Positions 25,757 through 33,082 of a DNA stretch of 64,000 bases are shown here, piece after piece. How positions within the stretch are numbered: the first letter of the stretch is position 1; every line of letters starts with the position of its first letter. A program made the position numbers and the translations under genes. Where the stretch lies: contig NZ_JADIJR010000001.1 in assembly GCF_017355365.1 (NCBI RefSeq), positions 62,001 to 126,000 on the forward strand. Reading direction: 5' to 3'. The notes beneath the pieces were generated by a model. It worked only from the letters and a program-made list of their open reading frames with translations, was not told where the DNA came from and did no database searches. The stretch comes from Microbacterium sp. SD291. Its GTDB lineage: Bacteria; Actinomycetota; Actinomycetes; Actinomycetales; Microbacteriaceae.

Positions 25757-26116
25757 ATGCGCATGCTTGGGGTTCCGGACGCGTCAGGGAATCCCACAAT
25801 CTGGATCAACGCTGATCACCTGGTGAGTGCCCAACCCCTAATGCGGACCGGGGATCGCGAGATCATTCTCGAAGCCGAGCTGAAGATCGACGGGATGCCG
25901 CTGATGCGCATCCCCTTGGGCGCGCACTTGGACAAGGACGCGACGTCTTCGCGGGTGACGCGACGACGATGGTCGGTGTCTGCAGAGGATGCGACTCCCA
26001 TGCCGCGCTCGCCGAAGCGATGGTGGAGATCGATGAGAGGGCGGCGATCGTGCGGTGCCGCGGATGCTCGCACACCCTGTTCACGGTCATGCGGGACGAG
26101 GGCGGCGTGCGCGTGA
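25757..26116 (+). CDS. Hypothetical protein with chimeric C-terminus, 119 aa
   Basis: Not recognised. The first ~62 residues look like a compact beta-rich protein (GNPTIWINADHLVSAQPLMR, then EIILEAELKIDGMPLMRIPL). From about DATSS (near base 25940) onward the frame reads through the zinc-ribbon remnant in the wrong frame, giving an Arg/Ser/Pro-rich tail, so the native C-terminus is missing. A -10 hexamer stands 6 nt before the ATG. It is the right-hand gene of the islet and mirrors the truncated gene at the left end. Confidence 0.55.
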   Translation: MRMLGVPDASGNPTIWINADHLVSAQPLMRTGDREIILEAELKIDGMPLMRIPLGAHLDKDATSSRVTRRRWSVSAEDATPMPRSPKRWWRSMRGRRSCGAADARTPCSRSCGTRAACA

Positions 26117-26175
26117 TGGTCGCGTCACTGAGCAGTCTTGAGCGCAGCCTTCAGCGCGACATTCCGCAGAGCTGA
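25942..26175 (+). pseudogene. DUF6510-like zinc-ribbon protein, 5'-truncated
   Basis: From DVFAGDATTMVGVC to the stop the sequence resembles the small actinobacterial zinc-ribbon family DUF6510, with paired CRGC motifs about 22 residues apart and a beta-rich end (GGVRVMVASLS). The usual ~15-residue N-terminal start (LDGN-like) is absent; upstream in this frame there is no start before the islet gene's sequence. An internal ATG at 25969 could still give a 68-residue product, so residual expression is possible. Confidence 0.6.
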
Positions 26176-26179
26176 CGCC

Positions 26180-27100
26180 TCAGCCGAGGATCAGAGTCGC
26201 GGCGATCAGCACGGGTATGCACCCGATGGTCGTGAGGAAGATCGTGTCGCGCGAGATCGCCTCGCCGATGTTGTACCGCTGTGAGTAGTTGAAGACGTTC
26301 TGCGCGGTCGGGAGGGCCGCGAGCACGACGACGATGAGCACATCCCGCGCCGACAGGCCGAACACGAACTGCGCGACCGCCCAGGCGATCAGCGGCATGG
26401 CGATGAGTTTGAGGGTCGTGGCGAGGATGACGTCGCGCCGGCGGCCGGAGGGCGCCAGAACACGCTGTCCGTACAGAGAGACGCCGTAGCTGATCAGCAT
26501 GACGGGCACGCAGGCGTTGGCGATGAGCATCGCGGGCTCGAGGACGACCGGTGGCAGCTCGATCCCACTGATCGAGACGACGGTGCCGAGCACCGAGCCC
26601 AGGACGATCGGGTTCGATATCGTCCGCGCGAGGGCTCGTCCCGGCGACGTGCGGCCGTTGGTGACGGCATCGAGGATCGTCATGGTGATCGGCGTGAAGA
26701 TCAGCAGCTGCAAGAGGATCACCGGTGCGGGGTACGCCGCGCTGCCAAGCAGATAGACCGAGAGCGGAATGCCGATGTTGTTGGAGTTGACCTGTCCTGA
26801 GCTGAGCGCGCCGATGACTATCTCGCCCAGAGGGCGTTTCCACGCGAGGCGGGCGATCAGCGTGTAGATCAAGAAGATCGACACGGCGGCGATGGCAGCG
26901 ACCGGAAGGAGCGCCGAGAACAGCGTGCGGACATCAGCCTGTGCCAGCACGACGAACAGGAGGAACGGCGACAGCACGAAGAATGTGAGGCGCGCGAGCA
27001 CCGGTTTCGCATGTTCGCCGAGCAGATCGATTCGCCCGATGATCCAGCCCACCAGGATCGCGACGCCGACCACGACGAACCCGATAAGCGACTCGATCAC
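26180..27100 (-). CDS. AEC family transporter (auxin efflux carrier-like permease), 306 aa
   Basis: Membrane permease with about ten hydrophobic segments in two inverted halves. The start IESLIGFVVVGVAILVGWIIGR and the internal SGQVNSNNIGIPLSVYLLG (conserved polar N-N break in a helix) are typical of the AEC family, which carries organic anions such as malate. GTG start preceded by a TAGCCT -10 hexamer 6 nt upstream. It is divergent from the M23 peptidase gene. Substrate is unknown. Confidence 0.88.
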   Translation of the reverse strand: MIESLIGFVVVGVAILVGWIIGRIDLLGEHAKPVLARLTFFVLSPFLLFVVLAQADVRTLFSALLPVAAIAAVSIFLIYTLIARLAWKRPLGEIVIGALSSGQVNSNNIGIPLSVYLLGSAAYPAPVILLQLLIFTPITMTILDAVTNGRTSPGRALARTISNPIVLGSVLGTVVSISGIELPPVVLEPAMLIANACVPVMLISYGVSLYGQRVLAPSGRRRDVILATTLKLIAMPLIAWAVAQFVFGLSARDVLIVVVLAALPTAQNVFNYSQRYNIGEAISRDTIFLTTIGCIPVLIAATLILG

Positions 27101-27106
27101 GCTTCC

Positions 27107-27112
27107 AGGCTA
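27107..27112 (-). promoter_or_regulatory. -10 hexamer TAGCCT (minus strand), leaderless AEC gene
   Basis: Six nt before the GTG at 27100. Confidence 0.4.
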
Positions 27113-27134
27113 TCCGTGCGCTGCAGTGGCACCG

Positions 27135-27140
27135 TAAGCT
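27135..27140 (+). promoter_or_regulatory. -10 hexamer TAAGCT, leaderless M23 gene
   Basis: Six nt before the GTG at 27147. Together with 27107-27112 it forms a divergent pair only 22 nt apart. Confidence 0.4.
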
Positions 27141-27146
27141 CGGGTC

Positions 27147-27830
27147 GTGGCTGGCGAACTCGAGAACCCGGTGGTCGTGGAGTTTCCGCTCCGGGGTGAG
27201 GGATGGATGGCCGTCACGACTCCCGCTGCGCGGATTCCGAGCCACGGCGTCGACATTCTCGGACAGCGGTTCGCGTTCGACTTCGTCAAGGTCGATGATC
27301 GACCGGGTGTGCACGTGCATCCGACGTCCAGCTTCGTGGCGAACACGATCGGCGGCCGGACAGTCGACTGCTACGCCTGGGGCGCCGCGATCCACGCTCC
27401 CTTCGCCGCGGAGGTCGTGGCGGCCGTCGACGGCGTGCCCGAGCGCGCGTGGATCAACCCGTTTCGGGAGGCCGCACGAATGATGTGGAACGGTGTGACG
27501 TTTCGGCCCGAGAAGATCCCGTCGATACTCGGAAACCACATCGTGCTGCGTTCCGGCGACGTGTTCGCGGGGTTCGCACATCTGGCGCCGGGAACGGTCG
27601 CCGTGGAGGTGGGTCAATCGGTGCAGTCCGGCGAGATCCTGGGGGGCGTCGGTCACACTGGCAACTCGACGTCGCCGCATCTGCATTTCCAACTGATGGA
27701 CTCGGCCGATCTCATGCGCGCACACGGAATCGCGTGCGCGTTCGCGGAGTACGACGTGCACACCGCAGGCGGCTGGGAACGTGTCGAGCGCGGCATACCC
27801 GGTGCTCGCGAACGAATACGCAATCGCTGA
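27147..27830 (+). CDS. M23-family (LytM-like) peptidase domain protein, 227 aa
   Basis: One LytM/M23 domain: HGVDILGQRFAFDFV supplies the His...Asp zinc ligands and GHTGNSTSPHLHFQLMDS supplies the HxH motif, so the metal site looks complete. No signal peptide or membrane helix is visible, unusual for a cell-wall hydrolase, so export or another substrate must be considered. The GTG start has a -10 hexamer 6 nt upstream. Convergent with the PAP2-kinase gene; an AT-rich 6-bp hairpin at 27830-27843 lies between them. Confidence 0.85.
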   Translation: MAGELENPVVVEFPLRGEGWMAVTTPAARIPSHGVDILGQRFAFDFVKVDDRPGVHVHPTSSFVANTIGGRTVDCYAWGAAIHAPFAAEVVAAVDGVPERAWINPFREAARMMWNGVTFRPEKIPSILGNHIVLRSGDVFAGFAHLAPGTVAVEVGQSVQSGEILGGVGHTGNSTSPHLHFQLMDSADLMRAHGIACAFAEYDVHTAGGWERVERGIPGARERIRNR

Positions 27831-27874
27831 TAATGCACATTATGTCAGAATAAGGGAGATCCGCCCCGCCCCGC

Positions 27875-29446
27875 TCACCCGCCGTACACGTCCAGCCCGC
27901 CGGGAACCGCGGTGATCGTCGCAGCTGCACCGTGGCCAGGACCGAGCGGCGCGCTCAGCGTGATCTCTCCGTCGTGCGCGATGCTCAGCGTCTGGCCTTC
28001 ATTGCGCGCCTCGATGCGCACCGAGCTCGCCGTGAACGACTCGATGGTCGTTCGCCGAGTGCGTCCGGGCATGCGGTCGACGACGGCGGATGCGCGGACG
28101 CCGAATGCCAGGGCGATGAGTCCCCTCAATCGAGGCATCCGTCCGTGCGCATGCAGCACCCGCACGTCGAGCACGGAGTCGTCGAGGCGGCGCCGTTGGA
28201 GCGGCACCATGGCCGGTGACCGGTTCTCCCCTGCGGCCACGGCGACCGACCAGACCAGCGCCGGGCGTCCGTCGACGCGCACGGCGATCGTCTCGGCCCT
28301 GGCCAGTACCCTGACCGCCGCCACAAGAGCTGCGAGCGGCTTGCCGAGCTTCTTCTCCATCGATTCACGGATCTCGACGAAGTCGGGATACAGGCCGACG
28401 GATGACGCGTTCAGCACGGTGACCGCCTCGCTGTCTTCCAGGACGAGCTCGGCCACGTCGACGCGCCTTCCTGCGCCCGCCCGGAGCGCTTCGGTCGCCT
28501 GGTCGAGGGTGGCCGCGCCGACGGTGCGCGCGAAGTGATTGAACGTGCCCCCTGGGAGCACCAGCAGCGGAAGCCGGACCTGTCGGGCAGCGTCTGCAGC
28601 AGACGCGACGGACCCGTCACCGCCCCAGATGCCGATCGCGCGTGGCGGCGTCGGCGACGCGAGAGCCTCCCGCACGAGCGCGGCGATGTGGTCGCCGGGC
28701 TCGAGCACGTGCAGCTCAGCGCCAGGCAGCGCCTCGGAGATGAACTCGACGGGATCGGGCCGGAACGGGTCGATCCCGGACGACGGATTCACGAGGATGA
28801 ACGCGCCGGATCCGTCCGGAAGCGCCGGCACGAGCGCCCTCGGTGCAGTCGGCGGAGGCTCCGGACGTGGCCGAGCGGGCACCAGCATCCGCCCGGCGAT
28901 CGCGATCGCAGCCCCGAGTCCCACTCCCCCGACGACGTCGGAGAGCCAGTGCGCCCCGGTGTGCAGGCGTGAGTACGCGACGGCAGCGCCGAGCGGCGCC
29001 AGCGCCGCCCCGGCGCGGGGCGATTCGAGAGCAACGCCGGTCACGAATGCCGCAGCCGATGCGGAATGCCCTGAAGGGAACGAGGCGGAGGTGGGAAAGG
29101 TCTTCAGGCGCCGCGGCACCGGGACGTCCTTCAGCAGCGGGCGGTCACCGCCGAAGATGCGCTTGCCGACGAGGTTCGCGAGCACGCTCCCGACGAGCAG
29201 AGAGGCGAGTCCTCTCACCGCTCCCCGCCGCGGCGCACCCCCGAGCAGGTGGAGGACGACCGCGATCGCCACCCAGAGCCTGCTCCGATCCGCCAGGTGC
29301 GACAGCCGGGCGAGCCGACGATCGAGACCGGGGAGATGCCGGTGTCCGTTCACCGCCTTCGCGACGCGCGCGTCCACGCGACGCACCCACCGCGGCAGGA
29401 TGCTGACGCGACGCAGGGCGACGCGCGGACGTGAGAGCAGTCTCAT
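27875..29446 (-). CDS. PAP2 phosphatase-diacylglycerol kinase fusion, 523 aa
   Basis: Two lipid enzymes in one chain. The N-terminal PAP2 membrane phosphatase has all three motifs: KRIFGGDRP, FPSGHSASAAAF and SRLHTGAHWLSDV, within several hydrophobic helices. After a Pro-rich linker (about residues 195-210) comes a lipid-kinase domain with IWGGDGSVASAAD and LPGGTFNHFARTVG, the nucleotide-binding loops of DAGK-type kinases. Such fusions occur in actinobacteria; the joint reaction is unproven but could cycle phosphatidate, diacylglycerol or a polyprenyl lipid. ATG with a -10 hexamer 6 nt upstream. Confidence 0.92.
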   Translation of the reverse strand: MRLLSRPRVALRRVSILPRWVRRVDARVAKAVNGHRHLPGLDRRLARLSHLADRSRLWVAIAVVLHLLGGAPRRGAVRGLASLLVGSVLANLVGKRIFGGDRPLLKDVPVPRRLKTFPTSASFPSGHSASAAAFVTGVALESPRAGAALAPLGAAVAYSRLHTGAHWLSDVVGGVGLGAAIAIAGRMLVPARPRPEPPPTAPRALVPALPDGSGAFILVNPSSGIDPFRPDPVEFISEALPGAELHVLEPGDHIAALVREALASPTPPRAIGIWGGDGSVASAADAARQVRLPLLVLPGGTFNHFARTVGAATLDQATEALRAGAGRRVDVAELVLEDSEAVTVLNASSVGLYPDFVEIRESMEKKLGKPLAALVAAVRVLARAETIAVRVDGRPALVWSVAVAAGENRSPAMVPLQRRRLDDSVLDVRVLHAHGRMPRLRGLIALAFGVRASAVVDRMPGRTRRTTIESFTASSVRIEARNEGQTLSIAHDGEITLSAPLGPGHGAAATITAVPGGLDVYGG

Positions 29447-29452
29447 GCACCG

Positions 29453-29458
29453 AGCGTA
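29453..29458 (-). promoter_or_regulatory. -10 hexamer TACGCT (minus strand), leaderless PAP2-kinase gene
   Basis: Six nt before the ATG at 29446. Confidence 0.4.
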
Positions 29459-29486
29459 GAACGACCTATGCGCTCTGTTCGAGCCC

Positions 29487-29864
29487 CTATGCGTCGGGCT
29501 CCTCCTGGAGGGCCCGCACCTCGATCCGGCACTGCAGCGCGTGCGAGGCCCTGGTCGCCCATTCCACGGCTGCGGCCTCGTCTGTGGCTTCGATCACCCA
29601 GAAGCCTCCGACGTACGACTCCGCCTCCACGAACGGCTCGTCGAGCACGCGGGTCTCCCCCGAGCTCACGTCGATCGTCTTCGCCGTCGAAGGCGGGTTG
29701 AGTCCGCCGGCGAACAAGAAGGCACCGGAGTCCTTCAGCGCGGTGTTGAACTCGTCGACTGCGGCGAACACAGCGGCGAGCTCCGCAGGATCGAACTCCT
29801 GCATCGACTCCATCGTCGGCTCCGTCGCGGAGTCATGCGGAACGGTGAGAAAGTACTGAGTCAT
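29487..29864 (-). CDS. YCII-related (YciI) domain protein, 125 aa
   Basis: Small protein of the YCII/DGPF dimeric alpha-beta fold, with TQYFLTVPHD at the start, FLFAGGLNPPSTAKTI, and the family end YVGGFWVIEATDEAAAVEWA. Functions of this family are mostly unknown; members often accompany ECF sigma factors, but none is adjacent here. The ATG at 29864 has an AAAGG ribosome site; a longer in-frame start exists but adds only basic residues. Expression context: follows the TetR-GNAT pair on the same strand after 42 nt. Confidence 0.85.
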   Translation of the reverse strand: MTQYFLTVPHDSATEPTMESMQEFDPAELAAVFAAVDEFNTALKDSGAFLFAGGLNPPSTAKTIDVSSGETRVLDEPFVEAESYVGGFWVIEATDEAAAVEWATRASHALQCRIEVRALQEEPDA

Positions 29865-29906
29865 GATCGGAACCTTTCGTCTCGGGGCCACGGGATGTCG
29901 CCCTCA

Positions 29907-30323
29907 TCACTTCGTCGAACGAGCGACCGCCGGATCGACATCCTCTCCGAGAATCTTCTCGCCGCCCTTGCGCAGATCGTGCGCTGGGTCACCGCCACGC
30001 ACGGTGATCAGGCTCCTTCCGTGCTGCCCGAGGAGATCGCTCCGCCCCGAATCCTGGAATCCGAGCTTCTCCAGCACCCGTCGAGACGCGATGTTCCAGT
30101 CCCACACCGAGGCCCACAGACGCGGATGCCCTGACTTCTCGGCCCACGAGATGACCGCGGTCGCTGCCTCGGTGGCATGGCCCCGCCCGTGCGCCGCGCG
30201 CAAGAGCTCGAACGCGATCTCGGGTTCGCCCGCGCTTCCTGTGCCGTGGAAGACCAGCCCGCAGTAGCCGATCGCGTCGAGCGTGTCCTTGCGCAAGACG
30301 GTGAGAAGATCCGGCTCCTTCAC
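29907..30323 (-). CDS. GNAT acetyltransferase lacking its N-terminal part, 138 aa
   Basis: The C-terminal two thirds of a RimJ/RimL-type GNAT domain are clear: DAIGYCGLVFHG, the acetyl-CoA loop AHGRGHATEAATAVISWA, and DWNIASRRVLEKLGF. The usual first ~60 residues (the RLxLR strand and first helices) are missing. The protein begins with a GTG overlapping the TetR stop by 4 nt (GTGA), which looks like coupling but may be chance after a deletion. Probably inactive or altered. The tail after SGRS is not conserved. Confidence 0.7.
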   Translation of the reverse strand: MKEPDLLTVLRKDTLDAIGYCGLVFHGTGSAGEPEIAFELLRAAHGRGHATEAATAVISWAEKSGHPRLWASVWDWNIASRRVLEKLGFQDSGRSDLLGQHGRSLITVRGGDPAHDLRKGGEKILGEDVDPAVARSTK

Positions 30324-30937
30324 CGAGGCGCATATCCGGCGAGGAACAGATCCACGGCATCGTCGGTTCGCGGCGCTTCGGCCGGACTGCCGAGGAGCCG
30401 TGAGTTGAGCGGGGCGCCGATCACGAGCCAGGTGAACTGCTCGGCGGCGGTACGAGGATCGTCGAGAGCAAGGCGCCCCTCCCCCGTCATGGAGTCGAGC
30501 ACGGCGGCGAGATCCCCGATGTTGCGATTCCAGCTCTCGTCGAGATACGTCTGCGCGACCTCGGGCTGCGCCTGCGCCTCCGCGGTGACGAGCCTGCGCA
30601 TCGCGAGCACCGGCTCGCTCAGGATGCCGCTCTGCATAGTCCGCGCGAGCTCGATCAGCCCCTCTCTGAGGTCACCGCTCCCCCGCAGTCGCTCGAGCGC
30701 CGGACGCATCGCGCTCCTCCCGGCGAGGGTCCACTGGTGGACGACCGCAGCGTACAGGGTGCTCTTCGAAGGGTGCTCGCGGTACAGCGATGCCTTGGAG
30801 ATCCGCGCACGCTTCGCGACCTCATCCATCGAGGTCCCGGCGTATCCGCGTTCCAGGAAGACCTCGCGCGCGACAGAGATCAGCTCATCGCCGGTGCGCC
30901 CAGACGGCCGCCCGCGTGCTCGCAGTGGTGAGGTCAT
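30320..30937 (-). CDS. TetR-family transcriptional repressor, 205 aa
   Basis: N-terminal helix-turn-helix is canonical: DELISVAREVFLERGYAGTS followed by MDEVAKRARISKASLYREH. The C-terminal helical domain is a ligand-binding TetR type (LDDPRTAAEQFTWLVIGAPL). Start chosen at 30937 because a TAATAT -10 hexamer lies 7 nt upstream; in-frame ATGs at 30946 and 30967 are alternatives. Two operator-like palindromes occupy the 75-bp space to the divergent DUF1761 gene, so the protein very likely represses both itself and that gene. Confidence 0.9.
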   Translation of the reverse strand: MTSPLRARGRPSGRTGDELISVAREVFLERGYAGTSMDEVAKRARISKASLYREHPSKSTLYAAVVHQWTLAGRSAMRPALERLRGSGDLREGLIELARTMQSGILSEPVLAMRRLVTAEAQAQPEVAQTYLDESWNRNIGDLAAVLDSMTGEGRLALDDPRTAAEQFTWLVIGAPLNSRLLGSPAEAPRTDDAVDLFLAGYAPR

Positions 30938-30944
30938 GGAAGCC

Positions 30945-30950
30945 ATATTA
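30945..30950 (-). promoter_or_regulatory. -10 hexamer TAATAT of the tetR gene
   Basis: Seven nt before the ATG at 30937; abuts operator O1. Confidence 0.5.
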
Positions 30951-30965
30951 GTACTTGACAGTATC
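30950..30965. promoter_or_regulatory. Operator O1 (AGTACT-N4-AGTATC)
   Basis: Imperfect palindrome AGTACTTGACAGTATC. It contains the TTGACA -35 box (30955-30960) of the divergent DUF1761 promoter and touches the tetR -10, so a bound dimer would block both. Confidence 0.65.
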
Positions 30966-30983
30966 AAAACCGCCTCCTAGATT
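30955..30983 (+). promoter_or_regulatory. Promoter TTGACA-N17-TAGATT for DUF1761 gene
   Basis: A perfect -35 (30955-30960) and TAGATT -10 (30978-30983) at the optimal 17-bp spacing, the best canonical promoter in the window. Transcription should begin near 30990, inside operator O2. Confidence 0.65.
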
Positions 30984-30984
30984 G

Positions 30985-31000
30985 AGTACTATACGGTACT
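30985..31000. promoter_or_regulatory. Operator O2 (AGTACT-N4-GGTACT)
   Basis: Palindrome AGTACTATACGGTACT. Its centre is 35 bp from the centre of O1, with the same half-sites and the same 4-nt spacer. It covers the expected transcription start. Confidence 0.65.
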
Positions 31001-31012
31001 AAAGGAGTCGCC

Positions 31013-31392
31013 ATGATCGTTCTGGGCATCGCAGTCGCCACCGTCGTCTCGTTCCTCGCCAGCGCCGCGCTCTACGCCATCCCGCCTGTCTCGGCACTGG
31101 TGACGCGCAGCAGCACCCCGCGGCCGGGGCTGCCCCTCGCCGTTCAGATGGGCTCGGTCTGCTTCGCAGCCTCATCGCCTCATGCCTCCTGGCCGGACTC
31201 ATGTCTGCGGCGGGCTGGCACGGCGCACTCGCCGGCGGTCTGCTCGGCCTGTCACTGTCGGTTCTGCCGCTCATCCTGCTGATGGGCGGTGTGATCCACG
31301 AGAACACGGCTCTGCCGGCAGCCGGCATCCACCTGCTCGACTGGATCGTCAAGCTCACCGTCATCGGCGCCATCCTCGGCCTCTTCATCTGA
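31013..31392 (+). pseudogene. DUF1761-like membrane protein, single frameshift
   Basis: Codons from the ATG at 31013 (AAAGGAG ribosome site) read MIVLGIAVATVVSFLASAAL and a loop to VQMG. Then the membrane-protein sense continues one frame away: [16 protein letters not shown], then [19 protein letters not shown] and [18 protein letters not shown] to the stop at 31392. The shift lies between 31150 and 31153. The full span is 380 nt, one short of 127 codons, so a 1-nt deletion explains it. Staying in the first frame gives only 89 residues with a Ser/Cys-rich nonsense end. A sequencing error is not excluded. Repressed by the adjacent TetR, by inference. Confidence 0.75.
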
Positions 31393-31415
31393 ACTCGGAC
31401 GAACGGAGATCTCCC

Positions 31416-31700
31416 ATGAGCACGTCAGGCCCTCTCGACATCACATTCACGGCAACGCTCGGCAAGGTGCGCGACGGCGACACCTGGACCTGCGTCCAGC
31501 TTTCCGACTCCGCGACCGTCTTCGGCACGCGCGGGCTGGTGAAGGTCGCCGGCACCGTCGACGGCGAGCCGTTCCGCGGCGCGTTCATGGCGCTCGGCGA
31601 CGGCACGCACAAGCTTCCCGTCGCCGCAGCGATCCGCAGGCGGATCGGCAAGACCGGCGGCGACGACGTCACCGTTCACCTGACCGAGCGCCTGAGCTGA
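31416..31700 (+). CDS. DUF1905 domain protein, 94 aa
   Basis: Small beta-barrel protein of the DUF1905 family: [37 protein letters not shown], and [20 protein letters not shown], ending in TVHL. The biochemical function of the family is unknown. The ATG at 31416 follows an ACGGAG ribosome site. It lies 23 nt after the frameshifted DUF1761 gene and is likely in the same TetR-controlled transcript. Confidence 0.82.
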   Translation: MSTSGPLDITFTATLGKVRDGDTWTCVQLSDSATVFGTRGLVKVAGTVDGEPFRGAFMALGDGTHKLPVAAAIRRRIGKTGGDDVTVHLTERLS

Positions 31701-31724
31701 GGTAGGCGAGCCCGCGAGCAGGAG

Positions 31725-31730
31725 TAGCGT
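31725..31730 (+). promoter_or_regulatory. -10 hexamer TAGCGT, leaderless MFS gene
   Basis: Six nt before the GTG at 31737. Confidence 0.4.
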
Positions 31731-31736
31731 TGACAC

Positions 31737-33062
31737 GTGCCCCAGCTCTCCCACTCCCCCAGCGCAGCTCCGGGATGGCGGGCCTGGCTCATCTGGGGCG
31801 TTGGCGTCGCCGCATACGTCCTGGCGATAACGAACCGCACGTCACTCGGCGCGGTCGGTGTCGAAGCCGCCGACCGGTTTCAGGCAGACGCATCCACGCT
31901 GGCGCTGTTCGCGGTGGTGCAGCTCGCCGTGTACGGCGGCATGCAGATCCCGATCGGCGTGCTGCTCGATCGCCATGGCTCCCGCCCGATCATGACGATC
32001 GGCATGCTCCTGATGGCCGCAGGCCAGCTGACCATGGCGCTCTCCCCGAGCATCGGCATCGCGATCGTCGCGCGCATCCTGCTCGGCGCGGGCGACGCCG
32101 CGATCTTCCCCGCGGTGCTCCGTCTGGTCGCCACCTGGTTCCCGGCCCAGCGGGGACCGCTCATGGTCCAGTTCACCGGCATCCTGGGCCAGGCAGGGCA
32201 GCTGGTGGCGCTGGTTCCGCTCGCCGCCCTGCTGCATGCCACGACCTGGACGATCACGTTCGGGAGCATCGCCGGACTCGGCGTGCTGTTCACGCTCCTC
32301 GTCTTCGCCGTCATCCGCAATCATCCGCCGGAACGGGCGGCTGACGTGAGCGTCAACACCGACACCGGCCTCGTCCGCGTCGTCACATCCGCGATCGACG
32401 TCGGCGTCGGCATCCGGGCGGCCTGGGCGCATCCGGGCACTCGACTGGCGTTCTGGTCGCACTTCACGACCCCGTTCGCGGGTACGGCTTTCGTGCTGCT
32501 CTGGGGGATGCCGTTCCTGACCGCCGCGCAGGGTCTCGATGCCGCCCACGCAGCGGGGATCATCTCCGTCTACGTGGTCGCCGGCATGGCGCTCGGCCCG
32601 CTGATCGGAGACCTGTCGCGTCGCATGCCGTATCGACGCTCGTTCGCTCTCGTCCTGCCGGCCGTCGGGGTGCAGCTGCTGGCCTGGCTCACGGTGATCC
32701 TCCTCCCCGGAGCCGCTCCGCTCTGGCTCCTGTACGTCCTCGCGGTCGCCCTCGCGACGGGAGGGCCGGCGTCCATGATCGCGTTCGATCACGCGCGGAC
32801 CCACAACCCCTCTCATCGGCTCAGCACCGCGACCGGGGTCACGAATGCCGGCGGTTTCATCGCCGCGCTGATCGCGATCTTCCTGATCGGACTGGCGCTC
32901 GATCTGCAGGGCGCAGGCACTCCGGAGACTTACTCGCTTGAGGCGTTCCGGGTCGCGTTCCTGATGCCGGTGCCGCTCTGGCTGATCGGCGTCGTCTTCA
33001 TCCTCATCGAGCGCAAGCGCACGCGTATCCGGATGGGCCTGGACCCCGATCGGCACCGCTGA
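31737..33062 (+). CDS. MFS transporter, 441 aa
   Basis: Major facilitator with about twelve hydrophobic segments. The loop between helices 2 and 3 reads GVLLDRHGSRPIM, matching the MFS signature GxLxDRxGxRxxx; helix 4 contains RILLGAGDAAIFPAV and the second half repeats GPLIGDLSRRMPYR. The first periplasmic segment (NRTSLGAVGVEAADRF) resembles the anion/nitrate-type MFS group, but the substrate is not determinable. GTG start, leaderless. 20 nt before a GNAT gene that has its own -10 hexamer. Confidence 0.88.
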   Translation: MPQLSHSPSAAPGWRAWLIWGVGVAAYVLAITNRTSLGAVGVEAADRFQADASTLALFAVVQLAVYGGMQIPIGVLLDRHGSRPIMTIGMLLMAAGQLTMALSPSIGIAIVARILLGAGDAAIFPAVLRLVATWFPAQRGPLMVQFTGILGQAGQLVALVPLAALLHATTWTITFGSIAGLGVLFTLLVFAVIRNHPPERAADVSVNTDTGLVRVVTSAIDVGVGIRAAWAHPGTRLAFWSHFTTPFAGTAFVLLWGMPFLTAAQGLDAAHAAGIISVYVVAGMALGPLIGDLSRRMPYRRSFALVLPAVGVQLLAWLTVILLPGAAPLWLLYVLAVALATGGPASMIAFDHARTHNPSHRLSTATGVTNAGGFIAALIAIFLIGLALDLQGAGTPETYSLEAFRVAFLMPVPLWLIGVVFILIERKRTRIRMGLDPDRHR

Positions 33063-33071
33063 GTCCTCTCG

Positions 33072-33077
33072 TAGGAT
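33072..33077 (+). promoter_or_regulatory. -10 hexamer TAGGAT, leaderless GNAT gene
   Basis: Five nt before the ATG at 33083. Confidence 0.35.
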
Positions 33078-33082
33078 GAGGG

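Noticed and set aside
27830..27843. ATAATG-CA-CATTAT hairpin as a terminator
   Set aside because: Only 6 AT-rich pairs and a 2-nt loop, without a T-run; too weak for a terminator, kept only as a note.
31150..31153. Programmed ribosomal frameshift in the DUF1761 gene
   Set aside because: No clear slippery heptamer or downstream pseudoknot is visible; a simple 1-nt deletion or sequencing error is more likely.
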